Shown in pieces: positions 42,297-54,266 of a DNA stretch of 64,000 nt. The notes beneath the pieces were generated by a model. It saw only the letters and a program-made list of their open reading frames with translations, searched no databases and was not told where the DNA came from. Positions within the stretch are counted from its first letter, which is position 1; every line of letters starts with the position of its first letter. The translations under genes were made by a program, and so were the position numbers. This DNA comes from Burkholderiales bacterium (GTDB taxonomy: Bacteria; Pseudomonadota; Gammaproteobacteria; Burkholderiales; Casimicrobiaceae). Where the stretch lies: positions 24,876-88,875 of the forward strand of contig JAICXH010000002.1 of NCBI GenBank assembly GCA_025981645.1, read 5' to 3'.

Positions 42297-45172
42297 TCAG
42301 GGCACTTGCGACCGGGCAGCACGCGCAACTCCGCGGCCGACTGCTCGGTCTCGGGAACGCGCAGGATCCCCGCGTGGGAGACCGGATAGCCTTCCTCCGT
42401 CAGGATGCCGAGCATGGCATAACGGTGGATCATCAGCCTCGCGAGGTAGGCGATCGTCGACGACCAGAGCTGCGATTTCGGCAGTCCGGGAATGCGCGCC
42501 ATGAACGCTTCGTTGGGCTCGGCGTAGGTGAGGAGCTTCCTGAGCTTCATCCCGATCCACGCCGCGTCGACGACGCGCATGTCGAGCGACAGCGCCTTGC
42601 ACAGCCCGTCGAGGACGCGGGGGTATTCGCCCGACAGCCACATCGAGTACGGCCGCCGCTGTCCGTCGGGCATGATCAGCTCCTTCAGGAACAGCACGAA
42701 ATCGTCGCCGGTGCCGGGGTTCAGCACGTCGACGGTCCACGAGAGCGTTCCGTCGGTACCTGCCTTCGGCTCCTTCACTCCGATCAGCGCATCGACGACC
42801 GGCGTCGCGCCGTGACCATCGCCCGCGAACGCGCCGAGCTCGTCGACGCGATAGCGGATGAGCCGCGCGAGGCCGGAGACGAGGCTCGGCACGCGGACCT
42901 TGTGGCCGTCGGGCGGCATCGCCATGTCGAAACCGTCGTCACCGGCGGCTTTCTGCAGGGCGGACAGCTTCATGTCGAGCCACGCGCGATCGTGCGTGCG
43001 CATGTCCATTGACAGCGTCTTCGCGATCGCGCCGAGGCCGCGCGGCTGCTCGGCGCCGTTGATCCACACTTCGAACGGCCACGCCGTTTTCCCGTTGTCG
43101 AGGTGGCCGATGAACACGGCAAAATCGCCAAGCGGATGCCGCACGACGTAGGTCCAGCACGGGTTGCCGTTCGGGAGCTCCGGCCGCCCCGGCCAGCGCA
43201 GGCTGGCGAGAGGGGGCTCCTGCGCGCGGTCGAGGCGGATGCGCCGGTCGGGATCGGTCGCGTCGAGATCCTCCTTCGCCGCTTCGGACGCATTCGGCGA
43301 CGCCACTTCGAGCACCGCGCCGAGCACGTCGTTCGGGCGATACGTCGCGATGCCTTTCAAGCCCGCCTGCCAGGCGTCGAAGTAGAGATCCTTGAACGCT
43401 TCGAACGGGTAGTCGACGGGAACGTTGACCGTCTTGCTGATCGCCGTGTCGACGAACGGCTGCACGACCGCGTTCATCCGCATGTGATCGGTCGCGCTCA
43501 TCTCGAGCGCGCTTACGAACGCCGGCGTGAGCATCGCGCAGCGGCGCCCGTCAGCGCCGGTGTAGGCCTCGCCGGGAGCGCGGCCGGCCGCTGCGTCCCA
43601 GGGAACCATCGTCACGTCGTCGTCGAGGCCATGGAGGTGTTTGAACACGCGCAGTGCGTGATCCTCGACGGTGAACTCCTTCATCGTGTCGTCGGGCATG
43701 CGCTTCCTGCGCGTATAGACCCAGCTGAACGCTGGCTCGATGCCGTTCGACGCATTGTCGGCGAACGCGAGCGAGATCGTCCCGGTCGGCGCGATCGACA
43801 GCAGGTGACTGTTGCGGATGCCCTGGGTCCGGATGGCGTCGCGGATCGGCTCGGACAGGCGTGATGCGAAGCGCGGTGCGGCGAGGTAGGCGTCGGCGTC
43901 GAACTTCGGGAACGCTCCCTTCTCGCCGGCGATCGACACCGATGCCTCGTACGCGGCGTCCCGCATCGTCTCGGCGATCCGCGCGGCCATCGCGCGCCCG
44001 TCGTCGCTGTCGTAGCGCAGTCCAAGCTCGATCAGCGCGTCGCCGAGGCCGGTGAAGCCGAGGCCGATGCGGCGCTTGTCCATCGCTTCCTTCCTCTGCT
44101 GCGGCAGTGGCCATGCGGTCACATCGAGCACGTTGTCGAGCATGCGGACTGCGACCGCGGCCGTTTCTGCGAACTTCTCGAATTCGAACCGGGCATCGGA
44201 GGTGAATGGCCTGTCGACGAAGCGCGTGAGGTCGAGGCTGCCGAGGTCGCAGCAGCCGTAGGCGGGGAGCGGCTGCTCGCCACAGGGATTGGTCGCCTCG
44301 ATCGTCTCGCAATACGATAGATTGTCATCGCGGTTGATCGTGTCGATGAAGACCACGCCCGGCTCGGCGTGGTCGTACGTCGAACGCATGATCTGATCCC
44401 ACAGGTCGCGCGCGCGCACGCTGCGGTAGACCCAGAGACCGTCGGGGCGCTGGTGCGCGCCGGCACGGATCGCGTCGGGCGCAGGTGCCGCCTTGTGGAC
44501 GAGATCCCACTTGCCGTCGGCGCGCACTGCGTTTACGAACGCGTCGGTGACCGCGACCGAAATGTTGAAATTGGTCAGATCGCCGCCGTCCTTCGCGTGG
44601 ATGAATGCCTCGATGTCAGGGTGGTCGCAGCGCAGCATCCCCATCTGCGCGCCGCGGCGCGATCCCGCCGATTCGACGGTCTCGCAGCTCCGGTCGAACA
44701 CGCGCATGTAGGAGAGCGGTCCGCTCGCGCGGCTGTTGGTGCCGCGCACGTGGGCGCCGTGCGGGCGGATGCGCGAGAAGTCGTAGCCGACGCCGCCGCC
44801 GCGGCGCATCGTTTCGGCTGCTTCCTGCAGCGCGACGTAGATGCCGATCTCGGTTGCGTTGCCGGAGATGCTGTCGCCGACCGGCTGGACGAAGCAGTTG
44901 ATGAGCGTCGCCTCGAGGTCGGTTCCGGCCGCCGACGCGATGCGCCCGCCGAGGACGACACCTCGTTGCTGCGCGCGGTGGAATGCGTCCTCCCAGCTCG
45001 CGCGCGCGACCGGAGCCTCGACGGCGGCGAGCGCCCGCGCGACGCGCCTGCGCACGTCCTCGATGCTGCGTTCGTCGCCCTTGGCGTACTTCTCGAGCAG
45101 CACCTCGGTCGAGATCGATTGCGGGGAGAGGGCGTGGCTCGCTTCGAATTGCCTGGGGTCGTCGCGCTTCAT
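42218..45172 (-). CDS. nrdJ: Adenosylcobalamin-dependent class II ribonucleotide reductase
   Basis: [56 protein letters not shown]; two C-terminal TSCPD-like modules and zinc-ribbon [28 protein letters not shown]. Confidence 0.93.
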   Translation of the reverse strand: MKRDDPRQFEASHALSPQSISTEVLLEKYAKGDERSIEDVRRRVARALAAVEAPVARASWEDAFHRAQQRGVVLGGRIASAAGTDLEATLINCFVQPVGDSISGNATEIGIYVALQEAAETMRRGGGVGYDFSRIRPHGAHVRGTNSRASGPLSYMRVFDRSCETVESAGSRRGAQMGMLRCDHPDIEAFIHAKDGGDLTNFNISVAVTDAFVNAVRADGKWDLVHKAAPAPDAIRAGAHQRPDGLWVYRSVRARDLWDQIMRSTYDHAEPGVVFIDTINRDDNLSYCETIEATNPCGEQPLPAYGCCDLGSLDLTRFVDRPFTSDARFEFEKFAETAAVAVRMLDNVLDVTAWPLPQQRKEAMDKRRIGLGFTGLGDALIELGLRYDSDDGRAMAARIAETMRDAAYEASVSIAGEKGAFPKFDADAYLAAPRFASRLSEPIRDAIRTQGIRNSHLLSIAPTGTISLAFADNASNGIEPAFSWVYTRRKRMPDDTMKEFTVEDHALRVFKHLHGLDDDVTMVPWDAAAGRAPGEAYTGADGRRCAMLTPAFVSALEMSATDHMRMNAVVQPFVDTAISKTVNVPVDYPFEAFKDLYFDAWQAGLKGIATYRPNDVLGAVLEVASPNASEAAKEDLDATDPDRRIRLDRAQEPPLASLRWPGRPELPNGNPCWTYVVRHPLGDFAVFIGHLDNGKTAWPFEVWINGAEQPRGLGAIAKTLSMDMRTHDRAWLDMKLSALQKAAGDDGFDMAMPPDGHKVRVPSLVSGLARLIRYRVDELGAFAGDGHGATPVVDALIGVKEPKAGTDGTLSWTVDVLNPGTGDDFVLFLKELIMPDGQRRPYSMWLSGEYPRVLDGLCKALSLDMRVVDAAWIGMKLRKLLTYAEPNEAFMARIPGLPKSQLWSSTIAYLARLMIHRYAMLGILTEEGYPVSHAGILRVPETEQSAAELRVLPGRKCPECGNRALIRKDGCDFCTDCGFTGACG

Positions 45173-45894
45173 CGTGTGCTCGCCGGTGGAATCACGCTAT
45201 TTTCGTCGATCCGGGCCGCATAGTCGACGGTCGGACCGGGTTTCGAGGAATCATCGAGCTCGAGGTATTCGCCGAACAACGCATCGAGGGCAGCCGGCCG
45301 GAATCGCGACACCCCCTTGTTGGGGTAATTGGTGAGCTCGCCGAAAAAGGCGCGGCCGTCGATGTCGTAGAAATCGACGCGCAGAAAGTCGACACCGGCC
45401 GAAACCGCCTCGGCGGCCTCGATCATTACGCCGAGCGACGCGGGGGGCGGACCCGGGCGCCCCTGCTCTGCGGCGAGCGTTCCCTCGAAGAAGCGCCAGC
45501 GCTCGTCGTAGAGCGCCTGCGTGTGCCGCTTGCCGCGCCCCTCGTCGACCTGGATCAGGCGGAGCTTGCCGGCGAACATGAAGAGCTTGAAGTCGGGCGG
45601 CGGCCCCGCCTTTCCACCGGAGAGGAGCTCCTCGGCAAAGATCGCGCGACGGACGTTCCGGTACGCCCATTCGCGCCCGACGCGGGTGAAATCCGTACGC
45701 AGCCAGCGCCGCCCGAGTGTCGCCAGCGCGTCGCGCGACACTGCGCGCTTGTCCGGGACCAGCAGGTTGAAGCCGCTGCCATGGTTCGCCTTCAGCACGA
45801 ACGACGGCGGCAGCGCGTCGAACGGCAGCTCGTCGGCACGCTCGGACCACCAGTACAGGCGCGGGAAGGCGAGCCCCGGCGCGGCGCGGCGCAC
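45169..45894 (-). CDS. TupA-like ATP-grasp protein
   Basis: [76 protein letters not shown]. Homology continues upstream to about 46140 without a canonical start codon. Confidence 0.8.
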   Translation of the reverse strand: MRRAAPGLAFPRLYWWSERADELPFDALPPSFVLKANHGSGFNLLVPDKRAVSRDALATLGRRWLRTDFTRVGREWAYRNVRRAIFAEELLSGGKAGPPPDFKLFMFAGKLRLIQVDEGRGKRHTQALYDERWRFFEGTLAAEQGRPGPPPASLGVMIEAAEAVSAGVDFLRVDFYDIDGRAFFGELTNYPNKGVSRFRPAALDALFGEYLELDDSSKPGPTVDYAARIDENSVIPPASTR

Positions 45895-46168
45895 CCACGA
45901 ACGGGCGCGGAGCTTGTCGGCGAAGAGCGTGAGGTACGGTCGCCGATCGGTGAGGATCTTGACGAGGATCTTTTCGTTGAAGGTCCTGGGTCGATCGAGA
46001 TCGGGGGGGCTGCCGAAGCGGCGCCGATAGAGCTCCGACAGCCAGGCGCGGTCGCCGACGAAGCGCGCCGCGACCGCGCGCCGCCAGTCCTCCCGTAACT
46101 CGCGCCAGCGGCGGCGACCCGGGTTCAGGTTCGTGCGGACGACCTGCGCACCAGGGCCGAAGCGCGCG

Positions 46169-47425
46169 TCAGAACGCCGTCAGGTTGGTGCCGCCATCGC
46201 CGACCGCGACGTAGCCGACGCCGATCACCTTCGGAGTAAGCAACGTGAAGGTGACCGAGTTCAGGTTCGCGGTGGTGCCCGAGTCGGCATGCGTCCAGGT
46301 GACGCCGCCGTCGCTGCTCGTGACGATGGTCCCGCCCTGCCCGACGGCGACAAACTGCGTGCCGAAGGTCACCGATTCGAGGTCGGCGGTGACTCCCGAT
46401 GCGCGGGCCGTCCAGGTGAGTCCGTCGGAGCTCGTCAGGATCGTCCCGCCGCGCCCGACAGCAACGAAGGTCGAGATGGCGGTCACGTTCGACGTCGCGT
46501 TGCGCGTGCCGAAAAAGACGCCCTTGAGGTCGGCAGAAGTCGGCGGCTTCTGCAGTGTCCAGGTATCGCCGTCGCTGCTGGTGACGAGGGTCCCGTTCGC
46601 GCCGACCGCGACGTAGCGGCCGTCGCCGAACGCGACGCTGTACAGGTTCGCCGTCGTATGCGAGTCGTGGGCCGACCAGCTGGTGCTGTCGCTGGTCACG
46701 AGGAGCGTCCCTTGCGCACCGACCGCCACCACCTGTCCGGAGCCGCTGCCGTCGAGCGAATAGAGCGCATTGGTCGTCCCCGAACTGCGCGGAGTCCACG
46801 TTACCCCGTCGGGGCTGGTCACGATCGCGCCGCCGTCGCCGATCGCTACGAGCAGGTTGTCGCGGTGCTGCACCGCGTTGAGATTGGCCGTCGTTCCCGA
46901 CGTCGCCGCAGCCCAGGCCGTGACGTTGCCGGTCGTGAAGATCGTTCCCGCGGCGCCGACCGTCGCAAGGCTGGCAAGGCCGGTCGACAGCGACGACGCG
47001 TAGCCGACGCCGAGCAGATTGCTTCCGGTGAGCGGAGCGCCGACCGTCCAGGTCGCGCCGGCGAGGCGCGGGACGAACACGAGGGTCGGCGATCCGGGCC
47101 CTCCCGGTCCGTCGTTGTGGCGGCCGTTGACCGTCACCGAGTAGGTCTTGCCGTTGACAAGGCCGGTAACGATGAAGGGGGGCCTGACGTTGGTGAAGAT
47201 CACGCAGCCCGTCATCGTCGCGCAGTCGTCGGTGCTGACGTTCGAACTCTGCGCGACCCATACCCAGTACTCGACGCTGGCGTCGTTCTTCCAGTTCACG
47301 GTCGCGCTGGTGTCGCCCGGATCGACGGTGACTCCGGTCGGCGTCGGCGCCGAACTGCCTCCGCCGCCGCACCCGGCGACGAGCGAGGCGACGACGATCA
47401 TTGCGATGGCGAGTGTCGATTTCAA
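46169..47425 (-). CDS. Lipoprotein with fibronectin-like N-domain and YCF48/BNR-like propeller repeats
   Basis: Lipobox LVAGC then about six repeats of VAVGxxGTIxTSSDGxTWT; TTG start overlapping the upstream stop. Confidence 0.78.
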   Translation of the reverse strand: MKSTLAIAMIVVASLVAGCGGGGSSAPTPTGVTVDPGDTSATVNWKNDASVEYWVWVAQSSNVSTDDCATMTGCVIFTNVRPPFIVTGLVNGKTYSVTVNGRHNDGPGGPGSPTLVFVPRLAGATWTVGAPLTGSNLLGVGYASSLSTGLASLATVGAAGTIFTTGNVTAWAAATSGTTANLNAVQHRDNLLVAIGDGGAIVTSPDGVTWTPRSSGTTNALYSLDGSGSGQVVAVGAQGTLLVTSDSTSWSAHDSHTTANLYSVAFGDGRYVAVGANGTLVTSSDGDTWTLQKPPTSADLKGVFFGTRNATSNVTAISTFVAVGRGGTILTSSDGLTWTARASGVTADLESVTFGTQFVAVGQGGTIVTSSDGGVTWTHADSGTTANLNSVTFTLLTPKVIGVGYVAVGDGGTNLTAF

Positions 47426-49809
47426 TTCGGATTCCTGTCGGCAGCGGGCTCGCCGGCGATCGCGCGCCACACGGTTTCGGGGGTGAGGGGCATCTGGAGT
47501 GCCAGCGCCTGTCGCTCGCGTCCATGGCGCGCGAGCGCATCGACGACGGCGTTGACGACGCAAGGTGTCGCTCCGATCGTTCCCAGCTCGCCGACGCCTT
47601 TGACGCCGAGCGGGTTGGTGAGGCAGGGGGTCGACTCGTCCATCGTCATGTCGAAGGCGCAGACGTCTGCGGCTCGCGGCAGGGCGTAGTCCATGAACGT
47701 CGCCGTCAGGGCCTGCCCGGAGCCGCGATCGTACACGAAGCGCTCGAACAGAGCCTGCCCGATGCCTTGCGTCGCGCCACCTTCGAGCTGCCCGGTGACG
47801 ATCATTGGATTGACGACGCGGCCGACGTCGTTGACCGACCAGTAGCCGACCACTTCGACGGCACCGGTGTCGGGATCGACTTCGACTTCGCAGACGTGGC
47901 AGCCGTTCGGCCAGCTCGCCGCAGCGACGGCACTCGTCGAGCGGATCGCGATCGCCGCGTCCGGCTGCCGTGCAGCGAGTTCGAAAAGGCCGACGCGCCG
48001 GTCGGTACCGGCGATCGTGAACACGCCTTCCCGGTAGACGATGTCCGCGGGTGCCCCCTCGAGCGCCGCCGCAGCGAGTTCGCGGCTCCGGTCGAGCGCT
48101 CGCCCCGCGGCTACCCTGACCGCCGAGCCGACGACGAACAGCGAGCGCGATCCGGCGCTTCCGAATCCCTGCGCACGATCGGTGTCGCCGAAGCGCAGTC
48201 GGACGTGCTCGGGCGCCACGCCGAACACGTCGACGGCGAGCTGCAGGAACGTCGTGGCGAGACTCTGGCCCATCGGTTGCGCAGCCGTCCAGATGTCGAT
48301 CGTTCCAGCGGCGCCGATCGCGACGTCGACGACCTCCTCGAATACCTCGGCGCCGGTCCATTCGAGAAACGTCGCGATGCCACGTCCACGCCAGCGGCCG
48401 CGCTGGCGCGAGCGCTCGGCACGCAGGTCGAAATCGGCACGACCCGACCGCTCGAGCGCGAGGTCCATCACCTGCGCGAAGCGGCCGCTGTCGTATGTCT
48501 TCCCCATCGCGTTCGTATACGGCATCCGCGCGGGATCGATCATGTTGCGCCGGCGCAGCTCGACCGGATCGATTCCGGTCGCGCGCGAGGCCGCGTCGAT
48601 CAGCCGCTCGATGACGTAGATCGCTTCCGGCCGGCCGGCGCCGCGGTAGGCTGCGACCGGCAGCGTGTGCGTCAGGACGGCCTTGATGCCGAGGTCGATC
48701 GCAGGAATGTCGTAGACGCTGGTCGCGACCCACGGCCCGATCATCAACTGGATGATCACGCCGACCGGCGTCGCGTAGGCGCCGACGTCGGCGAGCGAGC
48801 GCACGCGAAGCGCAGTGATTCGACCCGCCGCGTCGAGCGCGAGCTCGGCGTGGCTCACGAGCGCGCGGCCGTGCGTCGCGGACAGGAACTCGTCGATTCG
48901 CGTCGCCGTGTAGCGCACCGGCAGGCGGAGCTCGCGCGCGGCGAACGCGACGACGGCATCCTCGGGAAACAATCCCGCCTTCATGCCGAAGCCGCCGCCG
49001 ACGTCCCCGACGACGACGCGCACCGACGCTTTCGGGATGCCAAGCACCGCCTCGCACAATTCGTCGCGAAGGCCGGTCGGCGTCTGGCAGGCGACGCGCA
49101 GCGTGAGGCGCGCGGTCGCCGCGTCGAATTCGGCGAGGGTCGAGCGCGGTTCGATCGGAGACGGTGCGACACGCGGGTTGACGAGATCGAGCGCGACGGT
49201 CGTCGCGGCGCTTCGGAAGGCGGCGTCGACGGCAGCGGGATCGCCGTGACGCGTTTCGCAGGCGACGTTGTCCGGAGCGTCGGCGACGACCTGCGGCGCT
49301 CCCGGTCGAAGCGCGTCCTCCACGTGGACGACCGCCGGAAGCGGCTCGTAGTCGACGCCGAGCGCCTCGACGGCGTCGCGCGCGAAGGTCGCCGACGTGG
49401 CGACCACCGCCGCGACCGCCTCGCCGACGTAGCGGACGGTGCCGACTGCGAGGATATGGTGCGGGGGGCTCGCTGTCGGCGCACCCGACGCTCGCCGGAA
49501 GTCTGTCGACGCGGGAAGAGGCCGGACTCCGGCTGCGACGAGGTCGCTTCCGGTCAGGATCCGCAGGACGCCGGGGAGGCGGCGCGCCGGCTCGACGTCG
49601 ATGCGCAGGATCCGGGCGTGCGGATGCGGCGAGCGCAGGAAGGCCGCGTAAACCTGATCGGGTGCCCGAACGTTGTCCGCGAACCGGCCCTCGCCGCGAA
49701 GCAGAGCGTCGTCCTCGACGCGCAGCACCGAGCGTCCGCTGCCGAAACGCTCGGGAGGCATGGGCTCAGGGTTGCCCGGCAGCCCGACGGTTGTCGGGGT
49801 TGTAACCAT
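47422..49809 (-). CDS. Xanthine dehydrogenase/CO dehydrogenase-family molybdopterin-binding (large) subunit
   Basis: VLRVEDDALLRGEGRFADNV, GGGFGMKAGLFPEDAVVAFAARELRLPVRYTATR, AAYRGAGRPEAIYVIERLID, GVGELGTIGATPCVVNAVVDAL. AYRGAGR (form II) rather than AYRCSFR (form I CODH). Confidence 0.9.
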   Translation of the reverse strand: MVTTPTTVGLPGNPEPMPPERFGSGRSVLRVEDDALLRGEGRFADNVRAPDQVYAAFLRSPHPHARILRIDVEPARRLPGVLRILTGSDLVAAGVRPLPASTDFRRASGAPTASPPHHILAVGTVRYVGEAVAAVVATSATFARDAVEALGVDYEPLPAVVHVEDALRPGAPQVVADAPDNVACETRHGDPAAVDAAFRSAATTVALDLVNPRVAPSPIEPRSTLAEFDAATARLTLRVACQTPTGLRDELCEAVLGIPKASVRVVVGDVGGGFGMKAGLFPEDAVVAFAARELRLPVRYTATRIDEFLSATHGRALVSHAELALDAAGRITALRVRSLADVGAYATPVGVIIQLMIGPWVATSVYDIPAIDLGIKAVLTHTLPVAAYRGAGRPEAIYVIERLIDAASRATGIDPVELRRRNMIDPARMPYTNAMGKTYDSGRFAQVMDLALERSGRADFDLRAERSRQRGRWRGRGIATFLEWTGAEVFEEVVDVAIGAAGTIDIWTAAQPMGQSLATTFLQLAVDVFGVAPEHVRLRFGDTDRAQGFGSAGSRSLFVVGSAVRVAAGRALDRSRELAAAALEGAPADIVYREGVFTIAGTDRRVGLFELAARQPDAAIAIRSTSAVAAASWPNGCHVCEVEVDPDTGAVEVVGYWSVNDVGRVVNPMIVTGQLEGGATQGIGQALFERFVYDRGSGQALTATFMDYALPRAADVCAFDMTMDESTPCLTNPLGVKGVGELGTIGATPCVVNAVVDALARHGRERQALALQMPLTPETVWRAIAGEPAADRNPN

Positions 49810-49838
49810 TGCAATATCCGCTCATTCGGAGGTCTTAC

Positions 49839-50375
49839 ATGAGAACAGGTCTATTGACGCTCCCGATCGTGCTCGCCGCGGGCCTCGCGGTTTCATCGCT
49901 GGCATTCGCCCAGGCGCCCGCGGGTTCGACCGGTGCGTGCAAGGACGGGTCCTATACGTCGCAGGCGACCAAGCGCGGCGCCTGCAAGGGTCACGGTGGG
50001 GTCAAGGAATGGTACGCCTCGGAAGCGAAGTCGAAGGAAAAGGCGTCCGAGGAGAAGGCGACGAAGGAGTCGAAGAAGGAATCGAAGAAGGAGAAGGCTT
50101 CCGAGGCGGCTGCAGCGGGTGGCGCCGCGGGCGCCGCGGCGACTGCGCCGGCGCAGACCTCGAGCATGGCGTCGTCGCACAAGACGCCGAAGGGCATGCG
50201 CGCGGAAGCCGCTCCTGGCGGTGGCGCCGGCAAGGTGTGGGTCAACACCGCGTCGCACGTCTACCATTGCAGCGGTGACGAGTGGTACGGCAAGACCAAG
50301 GAAGGCGAGTACATGACCGAAGCCGAGGCGAAGGCCAAGGGCGCGCACGCGTCGCACGGCAAGGCCTGCAGCTGA
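49839..50375 (+). CDS. Secreted DUF3761-containing protein with Lys/Glu/Ala-rich linker
   Basis: Signal peptide; CKDGSYTSQATKRGACKGHGGVKEWY (DUF3761-like); KESKKESKKEKAS linker; C-terminal KVWVNTASHVYHCSGDEWYGKTKEGEYMTEAEAKAKGAHASHGKAC. Confidence 0.8.
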   Translation: MRTGLLTLPIVLAAGLAVSSLAFAQAPAGSTGACKDGSYTSQATKRGACKGHGGVKEWYASEAKSKEKASEEKATKESKKESKKEKASEAAAAGGAAGAAATAPAQTSSMASSHKTPKGMRAEAAPGGGAGKVWVNTASHVYHCSGDEWYGKTKEGEYMTEAEAKAKGAHASHGKACS

Positions 50376-50396
50376 CCGCTGTTGGCAGGGAACCGG

Positions 50397-50426
50397 CGGG
50401 ACGCGCCGCACGCGCGGCGCGTCCCG
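50397..50426 (+). terminator. Strong 13-bp GC hairpin downstream of the DUF3761 gene
   Basis: CGGGACGCGCCGC-ACGC-GCGGCGCGTCCCG, perfect stem with 4-nt loop, ~20 bp after the stop; no U-tract. Confidence 0.6.
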
Positions 50427-50579
50427 CGATCGAACGCTGTCGCCTTGATCGCTCGATGATCGCTGCATGCGCGTGACAGCGCCGCGCACCGGAAGTAAGC
50501 TCGGCCTCGAACGAGTCGCCTGCCGCCGACGCCGCAACGGCGGATCGCGGCGGCGCGAACGACCAGTCGAGGCTTCAGC

Positions 50580-52289
50580 ATGAGCACACCGCACGATCTC
50601 TTCATTGGTGCGCGCGACTTCCTGCTCGCGCACCGCAGCGACTACGCCAGGGCCGCAAGCGAGTTTCGCTGGCCAGACCTCGCGACCTTCAACTGGGCGC
50701 TCGATCACTTCGATGTGATGGCGCAGGGCAACGACCGACCGGCACTGTGGATCGTCGGCGAGGACGGCAGCGAGCACCGGCAGACGTTTCGCGAGATCGC
50801 CGCGCGCTCGGGGCAGGTCGCGAACCACTTGCGGAGTCTCGGCGTCGCGCGCGGCGACCGCATCCTGCTGATGCTCGGCAACGAGCCTGCGCTGTGGGAG
50901 ACGATGCTCGCCGCGATGAAGCTGGGTGCGGTGGTGATCCCCGCGACCGCACTGCTCACCACAGACGACCTGCGCGATCGCATCGACCGCGGACGCGTTC
51001 GGCATGTCGTCGCGTCGAACGCGCACATTGCCAAGTTCGACGGCGTCGAAGGCTCGTACACGCGGATCTGTTCGGGTGCTGCGCAATCGGGTTGGATCAG
51101 CCATCGCGCCGCCGACGGGTTTCCTGCCGCATTCACCCCCGACCGCCCGACGCAGGCGACCGATCCCTTGCTGCTGTATTTCACGTCGGGAACGACGTCG
51201 AAGCCGAAGCTCGTCCTGCACACGCATCAGAGCTATCCGGTCGGGCACCTGACGACGATGTACTGGCTCGGTCTCGAGACCGGCGATATCCACCTCAACA
51301 TCTCGTCGCCAGGCTGGGCGAAGCACTCGTGGAGCTGCGTGTTCGCGCCGTGGAACGCCGGCGCCTGCGTGTTCATCTACAACTCGGCACGCTTCGACGC
51401 GAAGGGGCTGCTCGCGACGGTCGCGCGCTGCGGTGTGACGACGCTGTGCGCACCGCCCACCGTCTGGCGCCTGCTGATCCAGGAGGATCTCGCGGCGCAC
51501 CGCGGCAAGCTCGCTCTTCGCGAGCTTGCGAGCGCCGGCGAGCCGCTCAACCCCGAAGTGATCGAGCAGGTGCGCGCCGCGTGGGGCATCACGATCCGTG
51601 ACGGCTACGGGCAGACCGAGACGACGGCGCTCCTCGGCAACCCTCCAGGTCAGCCTCTGAAGCCGGGATCGATGGGTCGCGCGATGCCGGGCTTTCGCGT
51701 CGTGCTCCTCGATGTCGACGGGGGGCCATCCGACGAGGGCGAAGTGTGCCTCGAACTCGATCCGCGACCGACCGGACTGATGGCGGGATACGAGGACAGC
51801 GCCGAGGCAACCTCACGCGCGATGCGCAACGGCCGCTATCACACCGGCGACACGGCGACTCGCGATGCCGAAGGCTATGTCACGTTCGTCGGACGAGCAG
51901 ACGACGTGTTCAAGGCTTCCGATTACCGGATCAGCCCGTTCGAGCTCGAGAGCGCGCTCCTCGAGCATGAGGCGGTCACCGAGGTCGCGGTCGTGCCGAG
52001 CCCCGATCCGCTGCGCCACGCGGTGCCCAAGGCGTTCGTCACCGTTACTGCGACGAGCACGCCCGGCCGCGAGCTCGCCCGGGATATCTTCGCCTTCGCG
52101 CGCCGGCAGCTCGCGCCGTACAAGCGCGTGCGCAGGCTCCAGTTCGTCTCCGAGCTTCCGAAAACCCTCTCCGGGAAGATCCGTCGCGTCGAGCTGCGCC
52201 ATGAGGAGGAGGCCCGCCGCGGGCGCGGCGACCGCGTCGACCTCGAGTACTTCGAAGAGGATTTTCCCGACCTGAAGGGCGGTGCCTAG
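50580..52289 (+). CDS. Acyl-CoA synthetase (AMP-dependent, acetyl-/medium-chain type)
   Basis: LLYFTSGTTSKPKLVLHTH, DGYGQTETTALLGNPPG, YHTGDTATRDAEGYVTFVGRADDVFKASDYRISPFELESALLEHEAV, LPKTLSGKIRRVELR. Confidence 0.92.
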   Translation: MSTPHDLFIGARDFLLAHRSDYARAASEFRWPDLATFNWALDHFDVMAQGNDRPALWIVGEDGSEHRQTFREIAARSGQVANHLRSLGVARGDRILLMLGNEPALWETMLAAMKLGAVVIPATALLTTDDLRDRIDRGRVRHVVASNAHIAKFDGVEGSYTRICSGAAQSGWISHRAADGFPAAFTPDRPTQATDPLLLYFTSGTTSKPKLVLHTHQSYPVGHLTTMYWLGLETGDIHLNISSPGWAKHSWSCVFAPWNAGACVFIYNSARFDAKGLLATVARCGVTTLCAPPTVWRLLIQEDLAAHRGKLALRELASAGEPLNPEVIEQVRAAWGITIRDGYGQTETTALLGNPPGQPLKPGSMGRAMPGFRVVLLDVDGGPSDEGEVCLELDPRPTGLMAGYEDSAEATSRAMRNGRYHTGDTATRDAEGYVTFVGRADDVFKASDYRISPFELESALLEHEAVTEVAVVPSPDPLRHAVPKAFVTVTATSTPGRELARDIFAFARRQLAPYKRVRRLQFVSELPKTLSGKIRRVELRHEEEARRGRGDRVDLEYFEEDFPDLKGGA

Positions 52290-52352
52290 CCGCCGCAGTT
52301 AGAATTCCCGGCGTCCGCCGCCGCAGGTGGCTACCGTCGACTGAGTTACGCC

Positions 52353-54266
<1,914 letters not shown>

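Noticed and set aside
45173-45300. Possible cobalamin riboswitch upstream of nrdJ
   Set aside because: nrdJ start overlaps the upstream ATP-grasp gene, leaving no room for an RNA leader, and no B12-box was recognised.
46169-49057. 962-aa ORF reading through from the coxL region into the lipoprotein
   Set aside because: Upstream part is the wrong frame of the coxL-type gene; real lipoprotein starts near 47425.
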